From Duganella sp. CF402 (GTDB taxonomy: Bacteria; Pseudomonadota; Gammaproteobacteria; Burkholderiales; Burkholderiaceae_D): 64,000 bases of DNA. Location: the NCBI RefSeq assembly GCF_900109645.1, contig NZ_FOBG01000001.1, positions 992,001 through 1,056,000 of the forward strand, written 5' to 3'. Shown one piece after another: positions 17,980 through 26,802 of this stretch. The notes below the pieces were generated by a model. That model had not been told where the DNA came from. It ran no database searches and saw only the letters and a list, made by a program, of their open reading frames with translations. Each line of letters begins with the position of its first letter. Positions within the stretch are counted from its first letter, which is position 1. Both the position numbers and the translations under genes were made by a program.

Positions 17980-18336
17980 TCAGGAAAGGGCGGGCGGTCC
18001 GCGCGGCTTGGCGGCGCTCCACGTGTGCAGCGGCTGCGGCGCGGTGTAGAACAGCGGCGGGTAAAAATCGTGGCCGCCGATGACGGCGAAACCGTGCATC
18101 GCGGGCGGCAGCGTTGGTTCGCCGCCGTGGGTGGCGCAGTAAGGGCAGTGCTCCATGCCGTGCATGGTGTTGGACGGCGCCTTCTTGGTGGGGCTGCCGA
18201 CCGAGCACATTTCCGACAGCACGCCGGTGGTGCTGGCGGCCAGCGCATGCGACACCGTCGGCGCAAGCGCGGCAAACAGGACGGCCAGCATGGCGATCCA
18301 GATGTGCAGCGTTTGACGTTTAAGGTGCTTGAGCAT
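17980..18336 (-). CDS. DUF2946 family secreted protein
   Basis: Small protein of 118 residues with an N-terminal signal or anchor helix (LHIWIAMLAVLFAALAP). Spaced ligand candidates typical of DUF2946 follow: EMCSVGS, then MHGMEHCPYCATH, then a Pro-rich end. The Met/His/Cys cluster suggests copper handling in the periplasm. The ATG at 18336 gives the expected leader; an upstream in-frame start would add 20 uncharacteristic residues. It lies upstream of the TonB receptor and is divergent from fecA, sharing a 92-bp region that contains the Fur-box candidate. Confidence 0.78.
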   Translation of the reverse strand: MLKHLKRQTLHIWIAMLAVLFAALAPTVSHALAASTTGVLSEMCSVGSPTKKAPSNTMHGMEHCPYCATHGGEPTLPPAMHGFAVIGGHDFYPPLFYTAPQPLHTWSAAKPRGPPALS

Positions 18337-18378
18337 TCGACAATTATAGCGGAACGCGCGGAAGCACTGGTAATTGCG

Positions 18379-18397
18379 AATGAGAAGAGTTATCATT
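18379..18397. promoter_or_regulatory. Fur box candidate between DUF2946 and fecA
   Basis: The 19-bp site AATGAGAAGAGTTATCATT has arms AATGAGAA and TTATCATT, which differ from perfect symmetry at one arm position. It matches the AATGATAAT-type Fur consensus. It sits 32 bp upstream of the fecA start and 43 bp upstream of the divergent DUF2946 start, where iron-bound Fur could block one or both promoters. Confidence 0.65.
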
Positions 18398-18428
18398 TAG
18401 GTCGTTCATTTTAACAACTGTTCTTCAC

Positions 18429-20483
18429 ATGCCTGAATTCAAACTGACCGTCGTGGCTGCCGCAGTAGCCGTCCTGCTGGCGCCATCGGCCCACGCGCAA
18501 CAAACTGACGAGGCGCCGATCGAATCAATCCAGGTGGCGGGCAGCTGGCTGGGTTCCGGCCTGCAGAACAGTGTAAAGAACTTCGCCGGTGCGCGCACGG
18601 TAGTCGACAAGGAAGAAATCGCCGAGAGCGGCGCCGCCAATATCGGCGACGTGTTGCGCCGGATTCCGGGCGTGCAGTCGACGGACAACTCCGGTACGGC
18701 GGGCAGCGCGATTTCACTCAACATCGGCGTGCGCGGCCTGACCGGGCGCTATTCGCCGCGTTCGACCGTGCTGCTGGACGGGATTCCGCTGGCGGTGGCG
18801 CCGTATGGCCAGCCGCAGTTGTCGTTTGCGCCGGTGAGCCTGAACAATATTGAATCGATCGACGTGGTGCGCGGCGGCGGCGCGGTGCGCTACGGCCCGC
18901 AGAACGTTGGCGGCATCATCAACTTCCGCAGCCGTGCGATTCCGGAAGGCGAAGGCCTGAGCGGCGACGCCAGCGTGCGCTACAACGACTTCGGCGAGGG
19001 CGGCAGCAACCGCCAGTACAGCGCCTTTGTGGGCGGGACCGCCGCCAATGGCCTGGGCCTGGCGCTGATGTACTCGGGCATGGAAGGCCGCGAATGGCGC
19101 AAGGGCAGCGATGAGCGCGTCAACGACTTCGCGCTGAAGTTCCGCTATCCGCTGAATAATCACAGCGAGGTGTACGGCAAGCTGACCTACTTCGACGTGC
19201 AGTCGCAAACGCCGGGCGGCCTGACGGTGGCGCAATACAACGCCGATCCTTACCAGAACACGCGCCCGACCGATTTCTGGAACGGCGACCGCAAGGGTGC
19301 GGACGTCGGCTACCTGAACACGCTGTCGGCCACGCAGGAATTCGAGGTCAAGGCTTACTACAACGAGAGCTTCCGCCAGAGCTCGCTGATCAATGCAGCC
19401 AGGACGCAGATCGCCTGGCAGCCGCGCAATTATCAGGTCACCGGCATCGAACCGCGCTACACCCAGCGTTTCGATGGCGGCGGCGCGACGCATGACGTGA
19501 CGGTCGGCTACCGTTACCTGCGCGAACGCGGCGACGACAACAGCTACACGCAAACCGTGGCCACCGGCGCCAACGGCGCCATCACCAGCTTCATCAACAG
19601 CACCGATGCGCATGCGGCCTACATCGACGACCGCATCGCGCTGGGCGCTTGGCGCATCACGCCGGGCGTGCGCTACGAGAGCATCGCGTCGACGCGTAAC
19701 GACGTGTCCGCCAAATCCACCTTTGAGACCGACAACAACAAGGCGCTGCCGTCGCTGAACGTGGCCTATCTGGTGAACCGCGCGCTGACCGTGTTTGCCA
19801 ACTACACCACCTCGTTCGGCGCGGTGCAGAACATCCAGCTGAATTCGCAAACGCCGGCCAATCCGCTGAAACCGGAAGTGGCCAAGACGGCCGAACTGGG
19901 CGCGCGATGGAAGAGCGGTGCGGTGCATGCGGAGGCGACGGTCTTCCGGCTCAAGTTCGACAACCAGATCGTGCAAGTGCCGGGCATCACGCCGGCGACC
20001 TTCCAGAATATCGGCGCGACCAAGCATGAGGGCGTCGAGACGGCGGCCGACTACAGCTTCGACGAAGACGGCGCATTGGCTGGCCTGAACGTCTACGCCA
20101 ACTACAGCTACACCAAGGCCATCCAGGAATCGGGTGCGACGGCGGGGCTGGATGTGCCGTTCTACTCGCGCAATAGCGATACCGTGGGCGCGCGCTACCG
20201 CGTCGGCGCCTGGAGCTTCAACCTGTCGAGCACGCATCAATCGAAGCAGTATTCCGACACCGCCAACACCGTGGCGGAAGCGGCCAACGGCGGCGCCGGC
20301 CTGATCCCCGGCTTCCGCGTATGGAACGCGCAGCTGGCATGGAAGCAGCGCGCCTACGACATCACCGCCGGCGTCAACAACCTCGCCGACCACCGCTACT
20401 ACACCCGCAATGTCGACGGCAACGCCGGCCGCATGGCTGCCGCCCCACGCACTGCTTACGTGCAGCTGCATCTGAGCTATTAA
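18429..20483 (+). CDS. fecA: FecA-like TonB-dependent ferric citrate/siderophore receptor
   Basis: Outer-membrane receptor of 684 residues with a signal peptide ending AHAQ. The plug contains a run closely resembling FecA: LLDGIPLAVAPYGQPQLS, SLNNIESIDVVRGGGAVRYGPQ and NVGGIINFRSRAIPEGEG. It lacks the N-terminal signalling extension that FecA uses with FecI/FecR, and no such regulators are nearby. Control by the adjacent Fur box is therefore the simpler model. The barrel ends AYVQLHLSY. Citrate specificity is inferred from similarity. Confidence 0.88.
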   Translation: MPEFKLTVVAAAVAVLLAPSAHAQQTDEAPIESIQVAGSWLGSGLQNSVKNFAGARTVVDKEEIAESGAANIGDVLRRIPGVQSTDNSGTAGSAISLNIGVRGLTGRYSPRSTVLLDGIPLAVAPYGQPQLSFAPVSLNNIESIDVVRGGGAVRYGPQNVGGIINFRSRAIPEGEGLSGDASVRYNDFGEGGSNRQYSAFVGGTAANGLGLALMYSGMEGREWRKGSDERVNDFALKFRYPLNNHSEVYGKLTYFDVQSQTPGGLTVAQYNADPYQNTRPTDFWNGDRKGADVGYLNTLSATQEFEVKAYYNESFRQSSLINAARTQIAWQPRNYQVTGIEPRYTQRFDGGGATHDVTVGYRYLRERGDDNSYTQTVATGANGAITSFINSTDAHAAYIDDRIALGAWRITPGVRYESIASTRNDVSAKSTFETDNNKALPSLNVAYLVNRALTVFANYTTSFGAVQNIQLNSQTPANPLKPEVAKTAELGARWKSGAVHAEATVFRLKFDNQIVQVPGITPATFQNIGATKHEGVETAADYSFDEDGALAGLNVYANYSYTKAIQESGATAGLDVPFYSRNSDTVGARYRVGAWSFNLSSTHQSKQYSDTANTVAEAANGGAGLIPGFRVWNAQLAWKQRAYDITAGVNNLADHRYYTRNVDGNAGRMAAAPRTAYVQLHLSY

Positions 20484-20581
20484 GCTGATGGTTGACGTAG
20501 GACTAAGATGACATTTTGCAATGTTCATAGCCTACATAGGACGTCATAGTGCTCCTATACCGGCGGCTTAGGCCGCTGGAT

Positions 20582-20612
20582 ATAGTGTCTTCATCGTTTC
20601 GACAGACACTAT
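20582..20612. promoter_or_regulatory. Perfect inverted repeat in leader of Crp/Fnr gene
   Basis: ATAGTGTCT and AGACACTAT form a perfect 9-bp inverted repeat with a 13-bp spacer. It ends just before the GGAGG ribosome-binding site (20614-20618) of the Crp/Fnr-family gene. It could be an autoregulatory operator or an mRNA hairpin next to the ribosome-binding site. Confidence 0.5.
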
Positions 20613-20624
20613 CGGAGGCAAACC

Positions 20625-21377
20625 ATGAATGCGATTCCTGCATCCTCGGCCGTACCGCAGTTCGTTAGCCTGATCTGCGCACAACAGAATGACTTGCTGC
20701 GCGCCTTGTCGCGTGAGGATTTGCTGGCCTTATTCGGCGAGCTGGAACTGGTGCCCTTGACCGAAGGCCGCCACCTGTTCGATTACGGCGACGGCATCGA
20801 GTACACCTACTTCCCCACCAACGCCATCATCTCGCTGCAGTACGTGATGGAGGACGGCGCCACCACCGAGATCGCCGTGGTCGGCCGCGAGGGCGTGGTC
20901 GGTGTCGCGCTGCATTCAGCGGAACGCGCCAGTTTCTCGGCCGTGGTGCAGGTGGGCGGCTATGGCTACCGCCTGAAAGCATCGACGCTGCGCGAAGTGT
21001 TCTACACCGGCGGCCCGCTGGCGCAACTGTTAATGCGCTATACCAGCGAAATGTTTGCCCGCCTGGCGCAAAGCGTCGCCGAGAGCCGCCACACCAGCAT
21101 TGAGCAGAAGCTGTGCCGCTGGCTGCTGGAACGGTTGGACCGTTCGCTGTCCAACGAGCTGCGGGTGACGCAGGAGACCATCGCCAATATGCTGGGCGTG
21201 CGGCGTGAAAGCATCACCGGAGCGGCCGGCAAGCTGGCGCAGGAAGGCTTGATCAGCTACCGGCGTGGTTGCGTGACGGTGCTCGATCGTGAGGGCATGG
21301 AACAGCGCGCCGGGACGTGTTATCACGGCCGCAGCGGCAGCATGGTCAGTGTAACAAGCGGGATGGTGTCGCAATAA
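20625..21377 (+). CDS. Crp/Fnr family transcriptional regulator
   Basis: Regulator of 250 residues. The N-terminal cyclic-nucleotide-binding-like beta-roll spans about 20-135 (LFDYGDGIEYTYFP, GREGVVGVAL). A dimer helix follows, then a winged helix-turn-helix (SNELRVTQETIANMLGVRRESITGAAGKLAQEGLISYRRG, about 175-215). No Fnr-type Cys cluster is present at the N terminus. The residues used by Crp for cAMP are not obvious, so the signal is unknown. Strong GGAGG site. An inverted repeat in the leader suggests autoregulation. Confidence 0.85.
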   Translation: MNAIPASSAVPQFVSLICAQQNDLLRALSREDLLALFGELELVPLTEGRHLFDYGDGIEYTYFPTNAIISLQYVMEDGATTEIAVVGREGVVGVALHSAERASFSAVVQVGGYGYRLKASTLREVFYTGGPLAQLLMRYTSEMFARLAQSVAESRHTSIEQKLCRWLLERLDRSLSNELRVTQETIANMLGVRRESITGAAGKLAQEGLISYRRGCVTVLDREGMEQRAGTCYHGRSGSMVSVTSGMVSQ

Positions 21378-21573
21378 GGAAGCCGTCGAACTGTGGAACC
21401 GGCGGCATCCGGCTGGCCAGATCCTGGTCTAGCTTGCGCTGTACCAGTTTGTGCCAGGCGCTGGCCCAGCGGGCCGCCAGCAGCGATTCTTCGGCCGAAC
21501 GCGCATACAGCGTCCGTTCCACGGCAAGTTTCTGTCTTTGCAGGGCGTAGCTGGCGGAGTGCAGGGTAGTCAT
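21346..21573 (-). CDS. Small hypothetical protein
   Basis: Unrecognised 75-residue protein, basic and helical (ALQRQKLAVERTLYARSAEE, WASAWHKLVQRKLDQDLA), with the strongly G/C-biased third codon positions of real genes here. Starts considered: ATG 21573 (used) and a GTG at 21657 that would add 28 residues. Neither has a convincing ribosome-binding site. The 3' end overlaps the convergent Crp/Fnr gene by 32 bp. It is divergent from the SulP transporter. Confidence 0.45.
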   Translation of the reverse strand: MTTLHSASYALQRQKLAVERTLYARSAEESLLAARWASAWHKLVQRKLDQDLASRMPPVPQFDGFLIATPSRLLH

Positions 21574-21740
21574 GGCGTAGTTCGACTGGCTGGGTTGATC
21601 GGTCAGGCCTCGCCATTGTGCCCATGTCGACCCCATCCTGAATGTGCGCCATTTCACCTAAGGCGATGAGTAAACCGGACAGCCCGTGTAAAATACGCGG
21701 GCTGTTGCATTTTTGCATCGTTTCTTGCCTGTTTCCTCTC

Positions 21741-23186
21741 ATGTGGTCTTCCAAATTCTCTCAAAACGCGCTGGCGGGTCTGACCACGTCGTTTGCCCTG
21801 GTTCCTGAATGCATCGCTTTTGCGCTGGTGGCGCATCTGAATCCGCTCGCCGGCTTGTACGGCGCATTCTTTATTTGCACGTTGACGGCGCTGTTCGGCG
21901 GCCGGCCGGGCATGATTTCCGGTGCCGCCGGCTCGATGGCGGTGGTGATCGTGGCGCTGGTGGCCCAGCACGGTTTGCAATATTTCCTTGCCACGGCGGT
22001 GCTGAGCGGGGCCATCATGCTGCTGTTTGGCCTGCTGCGACTGGGTAAGCTGGTCAGCATGGTGCCGCATCCTGTGATGCTGGGCTTCGTCAACGGGCTG
22101 GCGATTGTGATCGCGTGGTCGCAACTGCAACATTTCAAGGCCGATGGCGCCTGGCTGCAGGGAGTGGCGCTGGCGTGGATGGGCGGGCTGGTGCTGCTGA
22201 CGATGGCCATCGTCTACTTGGTGCCGCGCGTGACCAAGGCCTTGCCGCCGGCGTTGGTGGCGATCCTTAGTGTTGGCGTGTTGTCGCAGATGCTGCATCT
22301 GCCGGTGCGCACCTTGGGCGACATGGCGCATATCGCCGGCGGTCTGCCGCAGTTTGCATTGCCTGCTGTGCCGATGGATCTGGAAACACTGCGCATCGTG
22401 CTGCCGTATGCGGCGCTGATGGCGATGGTCGGCCTGCTGGAGACGCTGCTGACTTTTAATCTGACCGACGAAATTACCGGCACGCGCGGTCTGCCGGATC
22501 GCGAATGCGTGGCGCTGGGCGTAGCCAACGTGACTTCCGGTTTGTTCGGCGGCATGGGCGGCTGCGCGATGATCGGCCAGACCATGATTAATCTCGGTTC
22601 CGGCGGCCGCACGCGGGTGTCCGGCGTGGTTGCGGGAGTAATGATATTACTGTTTATACTGTTCCTGTCGCCGTGGATCGAGCGCATTCCGCTGGCGGCG
22701 CTGGTGGGCGTGATGTTCGTGGTGTCGCAGCAGACGTTTGCGTGGAGCTCCTTGCAGGTGCTGGGCAAGGTGCCGCGCCACGATGCTTTGCTGATTGTCG
22801 CAGTCACCGCGATCACGGTGGCGACTGATCTGGCGACGGCGGTGCTGTGCGGGATTGTGATCGCGGCGCTGAGCTTTGCCTGGCGCCATGCGCGCGAAAT
22901 CCGCGCCGATATCACGGTGGCGAACGGCGTCAAGACTTACACGCTACACGGCACGCTGTTCTTCGCCTCGATCGCGCAGTTCAACGATTTGTTTGATCCG
23001 CAGGAAGATCCGCAGCAGGTAACGCTCGATTGCCGCCACCTGCGGCTGGTGGACCACTCCGCCGTGGTGGCAGTGGCCGCGCTGAGCGAGCGCTACGCCA
23101 AAGCCGGCAAGATGCTGCAAGTGCTGCACCTCTCCCAGCGCTGCGCCGCGCTGCTGCAACGCTCCGGTGCGATGGCTACGGTATAA
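21741..23186 (+). CDS. SulP family (SLC26) inorganic anion transporter
   Basis: Inner-membrane transporter of 481 residues with 10-12 hydrophobic helices and a C-terminal STAS domain (about 400-481, LHGTLFFASIAQFNDLF, TLDCRHLRLVDHSAVVAV). Family marks: ALVPECIAFALVAHLNPLAGLYGAF near the N terminus and GGMGGCAMIGQTMINLGSGG mid-protein. Sulfate, bicarbonate or another anion is possible. A carbonic anhydrase partner is not adjacent. The ATG at 21741 is chosen because the longer frame adds residues before the transporter domain. Confidence 0.88.
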   Translation: MWSSKFSQNALAGLTTSFALVPECIAFALVAHLNPLAGLYGAFFICTLTALFGGRPGMISGAAGSMAVVIVALVAQHGLQYFLATAVLSGAIMLLFGLLRLGKLVSMVPHPVMLGFVNGLAIVIAWSQLQHFKADGAWLQGVALAWMGGLVLLTMAIVYLVPRVTKALPPALVAILSVGVLSQMLHLPVRTLGDMAHIAGGLPQFALPAVPMDLETLRIVLPYAALMAMVGLLETLLTFNLTDEITGTRGLPDRECVALGVANVTSGLFGGMGGCAMIGQTMINLGSGGRTRVSGVVAGVMILLFILFLSPWIERIPLAALVGVMFVVSQQTFAWSSLQVLGKVPRHDALLIVAVTAITVATDLATAVLCGIVIAALSFAWRHAREIRADITVANGVKTYTLHGTLFFASIAQFNDLFDPQEDPQQVTLDCRHLRLVDHSAVVAVAALSERYAKAGKMLQVLHLSQRCAALLQRSGAMATV

Positions 23187-23628
23187 AATTGTCGTCCAGT
23201 ATCTGCTCGACCGAGTAGGGAAGCTGTGTCGGGAAAATGCTGGCATCCAGATGTGTTTCGAACGCAGCGCGGCGGCGCGCACTGGGGTAGCAGTCCAGCG
23301 CAAACGCCAGGACAGAATTGCGCATGCTGGGCGCATCTTTGAGCAGGAACGCGATTCTGCGGCGCTGTTCGATCAAGGTCGAGTGCCATTTACCCGGTGG
23401 ATGGTTTTTTTGATACTGGCACTTGAGCAGGTGCATGATGAGCACCGTCAGCCGGCTGTCCAGTTCGTTCGCATATTGCTTCTTCATGCCGTCGAGCTCA
23501 TCGACCAGGTTTTCGATATCGAGTTCCGAAAACCTGTTTTCCAGTAGCAGATGGATTTGCGCATCTATCCATTGCACCAGATCGTCGTCGTAGCTTGGAC
23601 TGCTGCGGGGTTGAACTAGCGTTTGCAT
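23176..23628 (-). CDS. DUF29 domain-containing protein
   Basis: Protein of 150 residues matching the DUF29 family: YDDDLVQWIDAQIHLLLENRFSELDIENLVDELDGM at the N terminus, then LTVLIMHLLKCQYQ and RRRIAFLLKDAPSMR. Function unknown; members are all-helical cytoplasmic proteins. The ATG at 23628 follows GGAGG. The 3' end overlaps the SulP gene by 11 bp in convergent orientation. Confidence 0.85.
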   Translation of the reverse strand: MQTLVQPRSSPSYDDDLVQWIDAQIHLLLENRFSELDIENLVDELDGMKKQYANELDSRLTVLIMHLLKCQYQKNHPPGKWHSTLIEQRRRIAFLLKDAPSMRNSVLAFALDCYPSARRRAAFETHLDASIFPTQLPYSVEQILDDNFIP

Positions 23629-23686
23629 CGCGCACCTCCAGAAAGGCATAGCTTAATCGTACGCGCTTTCTGTGGTTTGACACCAC

Positions 23687-26041
23687 TCAATAGTAATAGG
23701 GCGTCTTCGCTGCCCATTCGGTTTTGCCGTAACGCTTGTGCAGCAGCGTGAACGCGGCTTTGGACAAGCTCTTCGCATCGCTATCCAGACAGCCGCCGCG
23801 CGTGGATTGGACGGTGGCGTAGAGCAGCCACGGCAGCTCCGGGTCGTTCGGCATTGATGAGGCGCGCTGCATGACGGTGTCGCCGATGTAGCCGGTGGCG
23901 GTTTTCAACGTTGCCAGCTTGCTCAGCTCTTGATCGCGTACCGCCGTGTTGCCGAGATCCGGCATCGGCAGCGACGATTCCGCTTCGGTATTTTCGGAGT
24001 ACGCGGCGCCCGGTTTGGCGGGCAGCTTGCACCACATGTCCGCCAGCGCGTCGTCGGCATTGCGTTTTGACGGCAGCGTGATGACGCCGTTGAATACTGG
24101 CGACAGTCCATAGCGCAGGGCGTCCACCATCAAGCGATAGTGGCGTTCCTGCGCCTTGGGCTGGCTGCCATATTGTTTCGCCAATGCGGCCAGTTCCGGT
24201 GTTGATTGCTCCATTTGCGCAGCCGCCGCCAGCGCCGCTTGCTCTTGCCCCAGCAAGTCAAAACGCATCCATGCGGCGATGACTATCTGCGTGCGAACCG
24301 CCGATGGAAGTTTGGTATTGCTTGCCAACGCCATGAGATCCGCAGCCGACAGGCCACTGTTCAACCAACGCACCCCATCGGCTGCGATGTCGGTGATCAC
24401 CGCAGACTCAGTCGCCACTTCGCCGGTATCCGGATCCAGATTGCCGGCGTGCGCGCGCAGCAGATAGCTGGCGGCATCGGCAGGCGAAGACGCCACCGCA
24501 AAGCGCTCTTGCAGGAACTGGTTGCGCGCACTGAAGGAGTTGGCGCTTGCCAGCTGCGGCCCCGCCAGCACAGCGTCGCTGATGGCGCGCGCCTTGTCTG
24601 CCTGCTTGTTCAGGCGGTAGTGACGCGCCAGTGCATGGCGCAGCGTCAGGTATTCCGGCGCGGAAGGGGCGACTTCCAGACTGGCTTTTTCCAGTTCCGG
24701 CGGCATCACGCCAGACAGCATGGCGGCTGCCAGCATCCAGCTTCGCGCCAGCGGCTGATTGCCTTGCTTGCGGTAGGTTTGCCATTGCTCCAGTGCGTGC
24801 TGCTGCTCGCTGGCGCAGTCGGTCTTGGCCTGATACTCGCGGCATTGCTGCAACGTCTGCATCCAGTCGACGAAGACGGCGTTCTTGCGCAACGCGGCGC
24901 GGTGATCGGGCGTTTCGCCGTATGGCTGCCGCAGCGCTTCATCCGCCAGAACATGCCAGTCGCCCAGATGGTCTTCCTGATACGGGTTGGCGCGCGGATC
25001 GTCCAGCAGCTTGCTCAATTCCGCAAAGCGCAGCGATGGCGTCAGGCGCGCTTGCATGGCGCGGCCTATCGCACGGCTGGCCTCATGCAGCTGCGCCAGC
25101 TCGGGATTGGCGACGATATGCGCCACGCTGGCCTGAATGGCCGCCAGCTTCTTCTGCTGCGCGGCCAGCCGCGCCGCAGCTTGCGCCGGGCCTTCTGTAC
25201 GCATCTCCTGTTCTTCTTTCCAGCGCGCCTGCATGGCGTTCGGGCCGGGGAGGTAAGTGGCGGCACGCGCCAGCGAGCGCAGGCTCAGATACTCGCCCCA
25301 CACGCGCAGCGGATGTTTGTCGGTCGCGCCGATTTGCGCAAACAGGCTGCCGCTCAAGGCATAGTTTTCATCGTAGAAGGCAGCGGAAGCCAGCTGGTAC
25401 TGCTGCATCTGGCGCCAGTACAGCGGCTCGCTGTCAGGCAGCGCTGCCGGCGCCGGAATCACTGGTTTTGTGTCGCTGTAGCGGTCGCGCGGCGCGGCCG
25501 GGTCATCGCCGCAGAACTTGAACACTTGCTGCTGCGTTGCCACCCATGCAGCCAGGCGCGCCGGCGTGGCGTCGCTGCGTTTTGCGAGGTCGTTGAGTGT
25601 CGCGGTCGCGAAGGTATAGCTGCCGATCGGGCAGTTCAGGTATCCGTAAGCCAGGCCGCTCCCCGGCTTTTCCACGACCGGCGCTTGCTTCAAGGTCGTG
25701 CTCACCGCCGCCTTCCATGCTTGATACGCTTCTTTGTCTGACGCTGAGCCGCTCCAGCCGCCGTTGCGACTGCCCGCTGCGCGCAGCAAGCCGCCGGTGG
25801 GATTGGCCGCCGTCTTCAGGCCATCGCTCCCCAACATCACGCTGCGCCAGGCCTGGTACAAATAGACCCGGTTATAGCTGCCCATGACGACGCCTAGCTC
25901 GCCAGCCTGATAGCGGCTCAAGCCGATATCGGGAATGCTGCGATTGACGTAAGCGTCCCAACTGCCGCCACCGCTGGCATGCGCTCCCGCGCACGAGGCG
26001 GCAACCGCGATGGCCAGTATGCAGCGTAAGGTGGTTTTCAT
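23687..26041 (-). CDS. Large secreted hypothetical protein, partner of DUF3142
   Basis: Protein of 784 residues with a signal peptide (MKTTLRCILAIAVAASCAGAHA). I do not recognise the family. The body is Ala/Gln-rich and mostly helical, with tetratricopeptide-like stretches (for example YLTLRHALARHYRLNKQADKARA) and scattered Cys residues (LNCPIGSYTF, KFCGDD, MWCKLP) that may pair in the periplasm. ATG with AAGGAG upstream, overlapping the preceding DUF3142 stop by 4 bp, so the two are translationally coupled and probably act together. Confidence 0.7.
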   Translation of the reverse strand: MKTTLRCILAIAVAASCAGAHASGGGSWDAYVNRSIPDIGLSRYQAGELGVVMGSYNRVYLYQAWRSVMLGSDGLKTAANPTGGLLRAAGSRNGGWSGSASDKEAYQAWKAAVSTTLKQAPVVEKPGSGLAYGYLNCPIGSYTFATATLNDLAKRSDATPARLAAWVATQQQVFKFCGDDPAAPRDRYSDTKPVIPAPAALPDSEPLYWRQMQQYQLASAAFYDENYALSGSLFAQIGATDKHPLRVWGEYLSLRSLARAATYLPGPNAMQARWKEEQEMRTEGPAQAAARLAAQQKKLAAIQASVAHIVANPELAQLHEASRAIGRAMQARLTPSLRFAELSKLLDDPRANPYQEDHLGDWHVLADEALRQPYGETPDHRAALRKNAVFVDWMQTLQQCREYQAKTDCASEQQHALEQWQTYRKQGNQPLARSWMLAAAMLSGVMPPELEKASLEVAPSAPEYLTLRHALARHYRLNKQADKARAISDAVLAGPQLASANSFSARNQFLQERFAVASSPADAASYLLRAHAGNLDPDTGEVATESAVITDIAADGVRWLNSGLSAADLMALASNTKLPSAVRTQIVIAAWMRFDLLGQEQAALAAAAQMEQSTPELAALAKQYGSQPKAQERHYRLMVDALRYGLSPVFNGVITLPSKRNADDALADMWCKLPAKPGAAYSENTEAESSLPMPDLGNTAVRDQELSKLATLKTATGYIGDTVMQRASSMPNDPELPWLLYATVQSTRGGCLDSDAKSLSKAAFTLLHKRYGKTEWAAKTPYYY

Positions 26042-26754
26042 GGTGTGCTCCTTGAGAGTGGCGGCAGGTCGGCGCCGTCGCGCTTCCATGCGCGGCGGTC
26101 GAACCAGTAGGTTTTGGCATAGCGCTGCGCAACAGTGGGCGCAAAGGGCTCTTGCGGCGAGAAACCCGCGCTGCCGGCACGGCAGCTGGCATGCAGGCTG
26201 GCGGGGGATTGTTCGAGGATGGCGCGCATGGCCGTACTGTCTTTGCCCATGCGGAAAAACATCGGCACCACTTCATCGGCCGCCAGTTGATCCAGCCATG
26301 CAGGCGCACGGCACCACCATGCCAGCGCGGTGACGCTGAGTTTTACGCGTGGCGGCAACTCCCTGCGCAACTGCTGGACCAGCGAACGGTAAAACACGCG
26401 CTGCGAGGGCCGGGCTTCCATGTCCAGTTGCACCCAGCCGGAAGTGCTGGCTGCGGCGGCATCCAGCATCGCATGAATGATCATGGTGCGGCTGCGCTCA
26501 ATATGCAGGGGAGGGTTGACTGTGCTGACTTCGACATGCAGCACTGGCGTCACCAGCACCGACGGCGGCAGCGCCGGCCAACGCATGCGCGGGCGTGTCA
26601 GGGCGTCGTCGCCACTGAGCAGGATGTGGCGTTGCAGGATGGCCGCTTCTTGCGCCGACCATGCCGGCAAACGGGCTTCATCCCAAAGCCATGCCACCTG
26701 CTGCGCAAAACAGGCGGGGCACAGCAGTGCAAGCAGGAGAAAGACAAAGGGCAT
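26038..26754 (-). CDS. DUF3142 domain-containing secreted protein
   Basis: Protein of 238 residues with a hydrophobic leader (MPFVFLLLALLCPACFA). It matches DUF3142: VAWLWDEA, RMRWPALPPSVLVTPVLHVEVS, WVQLDMEARPSQRVFYRSLV, then LSVTALAWW and ADEVVPMFFRMGKDS. The fold suggests a glycosidase-like TIM barrel, but no activity is established. The ATG at 26754 is preferred to a TTG 21 bp upstream. It leads a two-gene unit with the 784-residue protein. Confidence 0.8.
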   Translation of the reverse strand: MPFVFLLLALLCPACFAQQVAWLWDEARLPAWSAQEAAILQRHILLSGDDALTRPRMRWPALPPSVLVTPVLHVEVSTVNPPLHIERSRTMIIHAMLDAAAASTSGWVQLDMEARPSQRVFYRSLVQQLRRELPPRVKLSVTALAWWCRAPAWLDQLAADEVVPMFFRMGKDSTAMRAILEQSPASLHASCRAGSAGFSPQEPFAPTVAQRYAKTYWFDRRAWKRDGADLPPLSRSTP

Positions 26755-26802
26755 CGGGCTATGAGGCGGCGGCAAAGTAAACGCCGCCCCATTGTACCGA
26801 TT

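Noticed and set aside
24206..25741. 511-codon frame antisense to the 784-residue secreted protein gene
   Set aside because: No recognisable motif or ribosome-binding site, and the minus-strand gene has a signal peptide and coupling to DUF3142.
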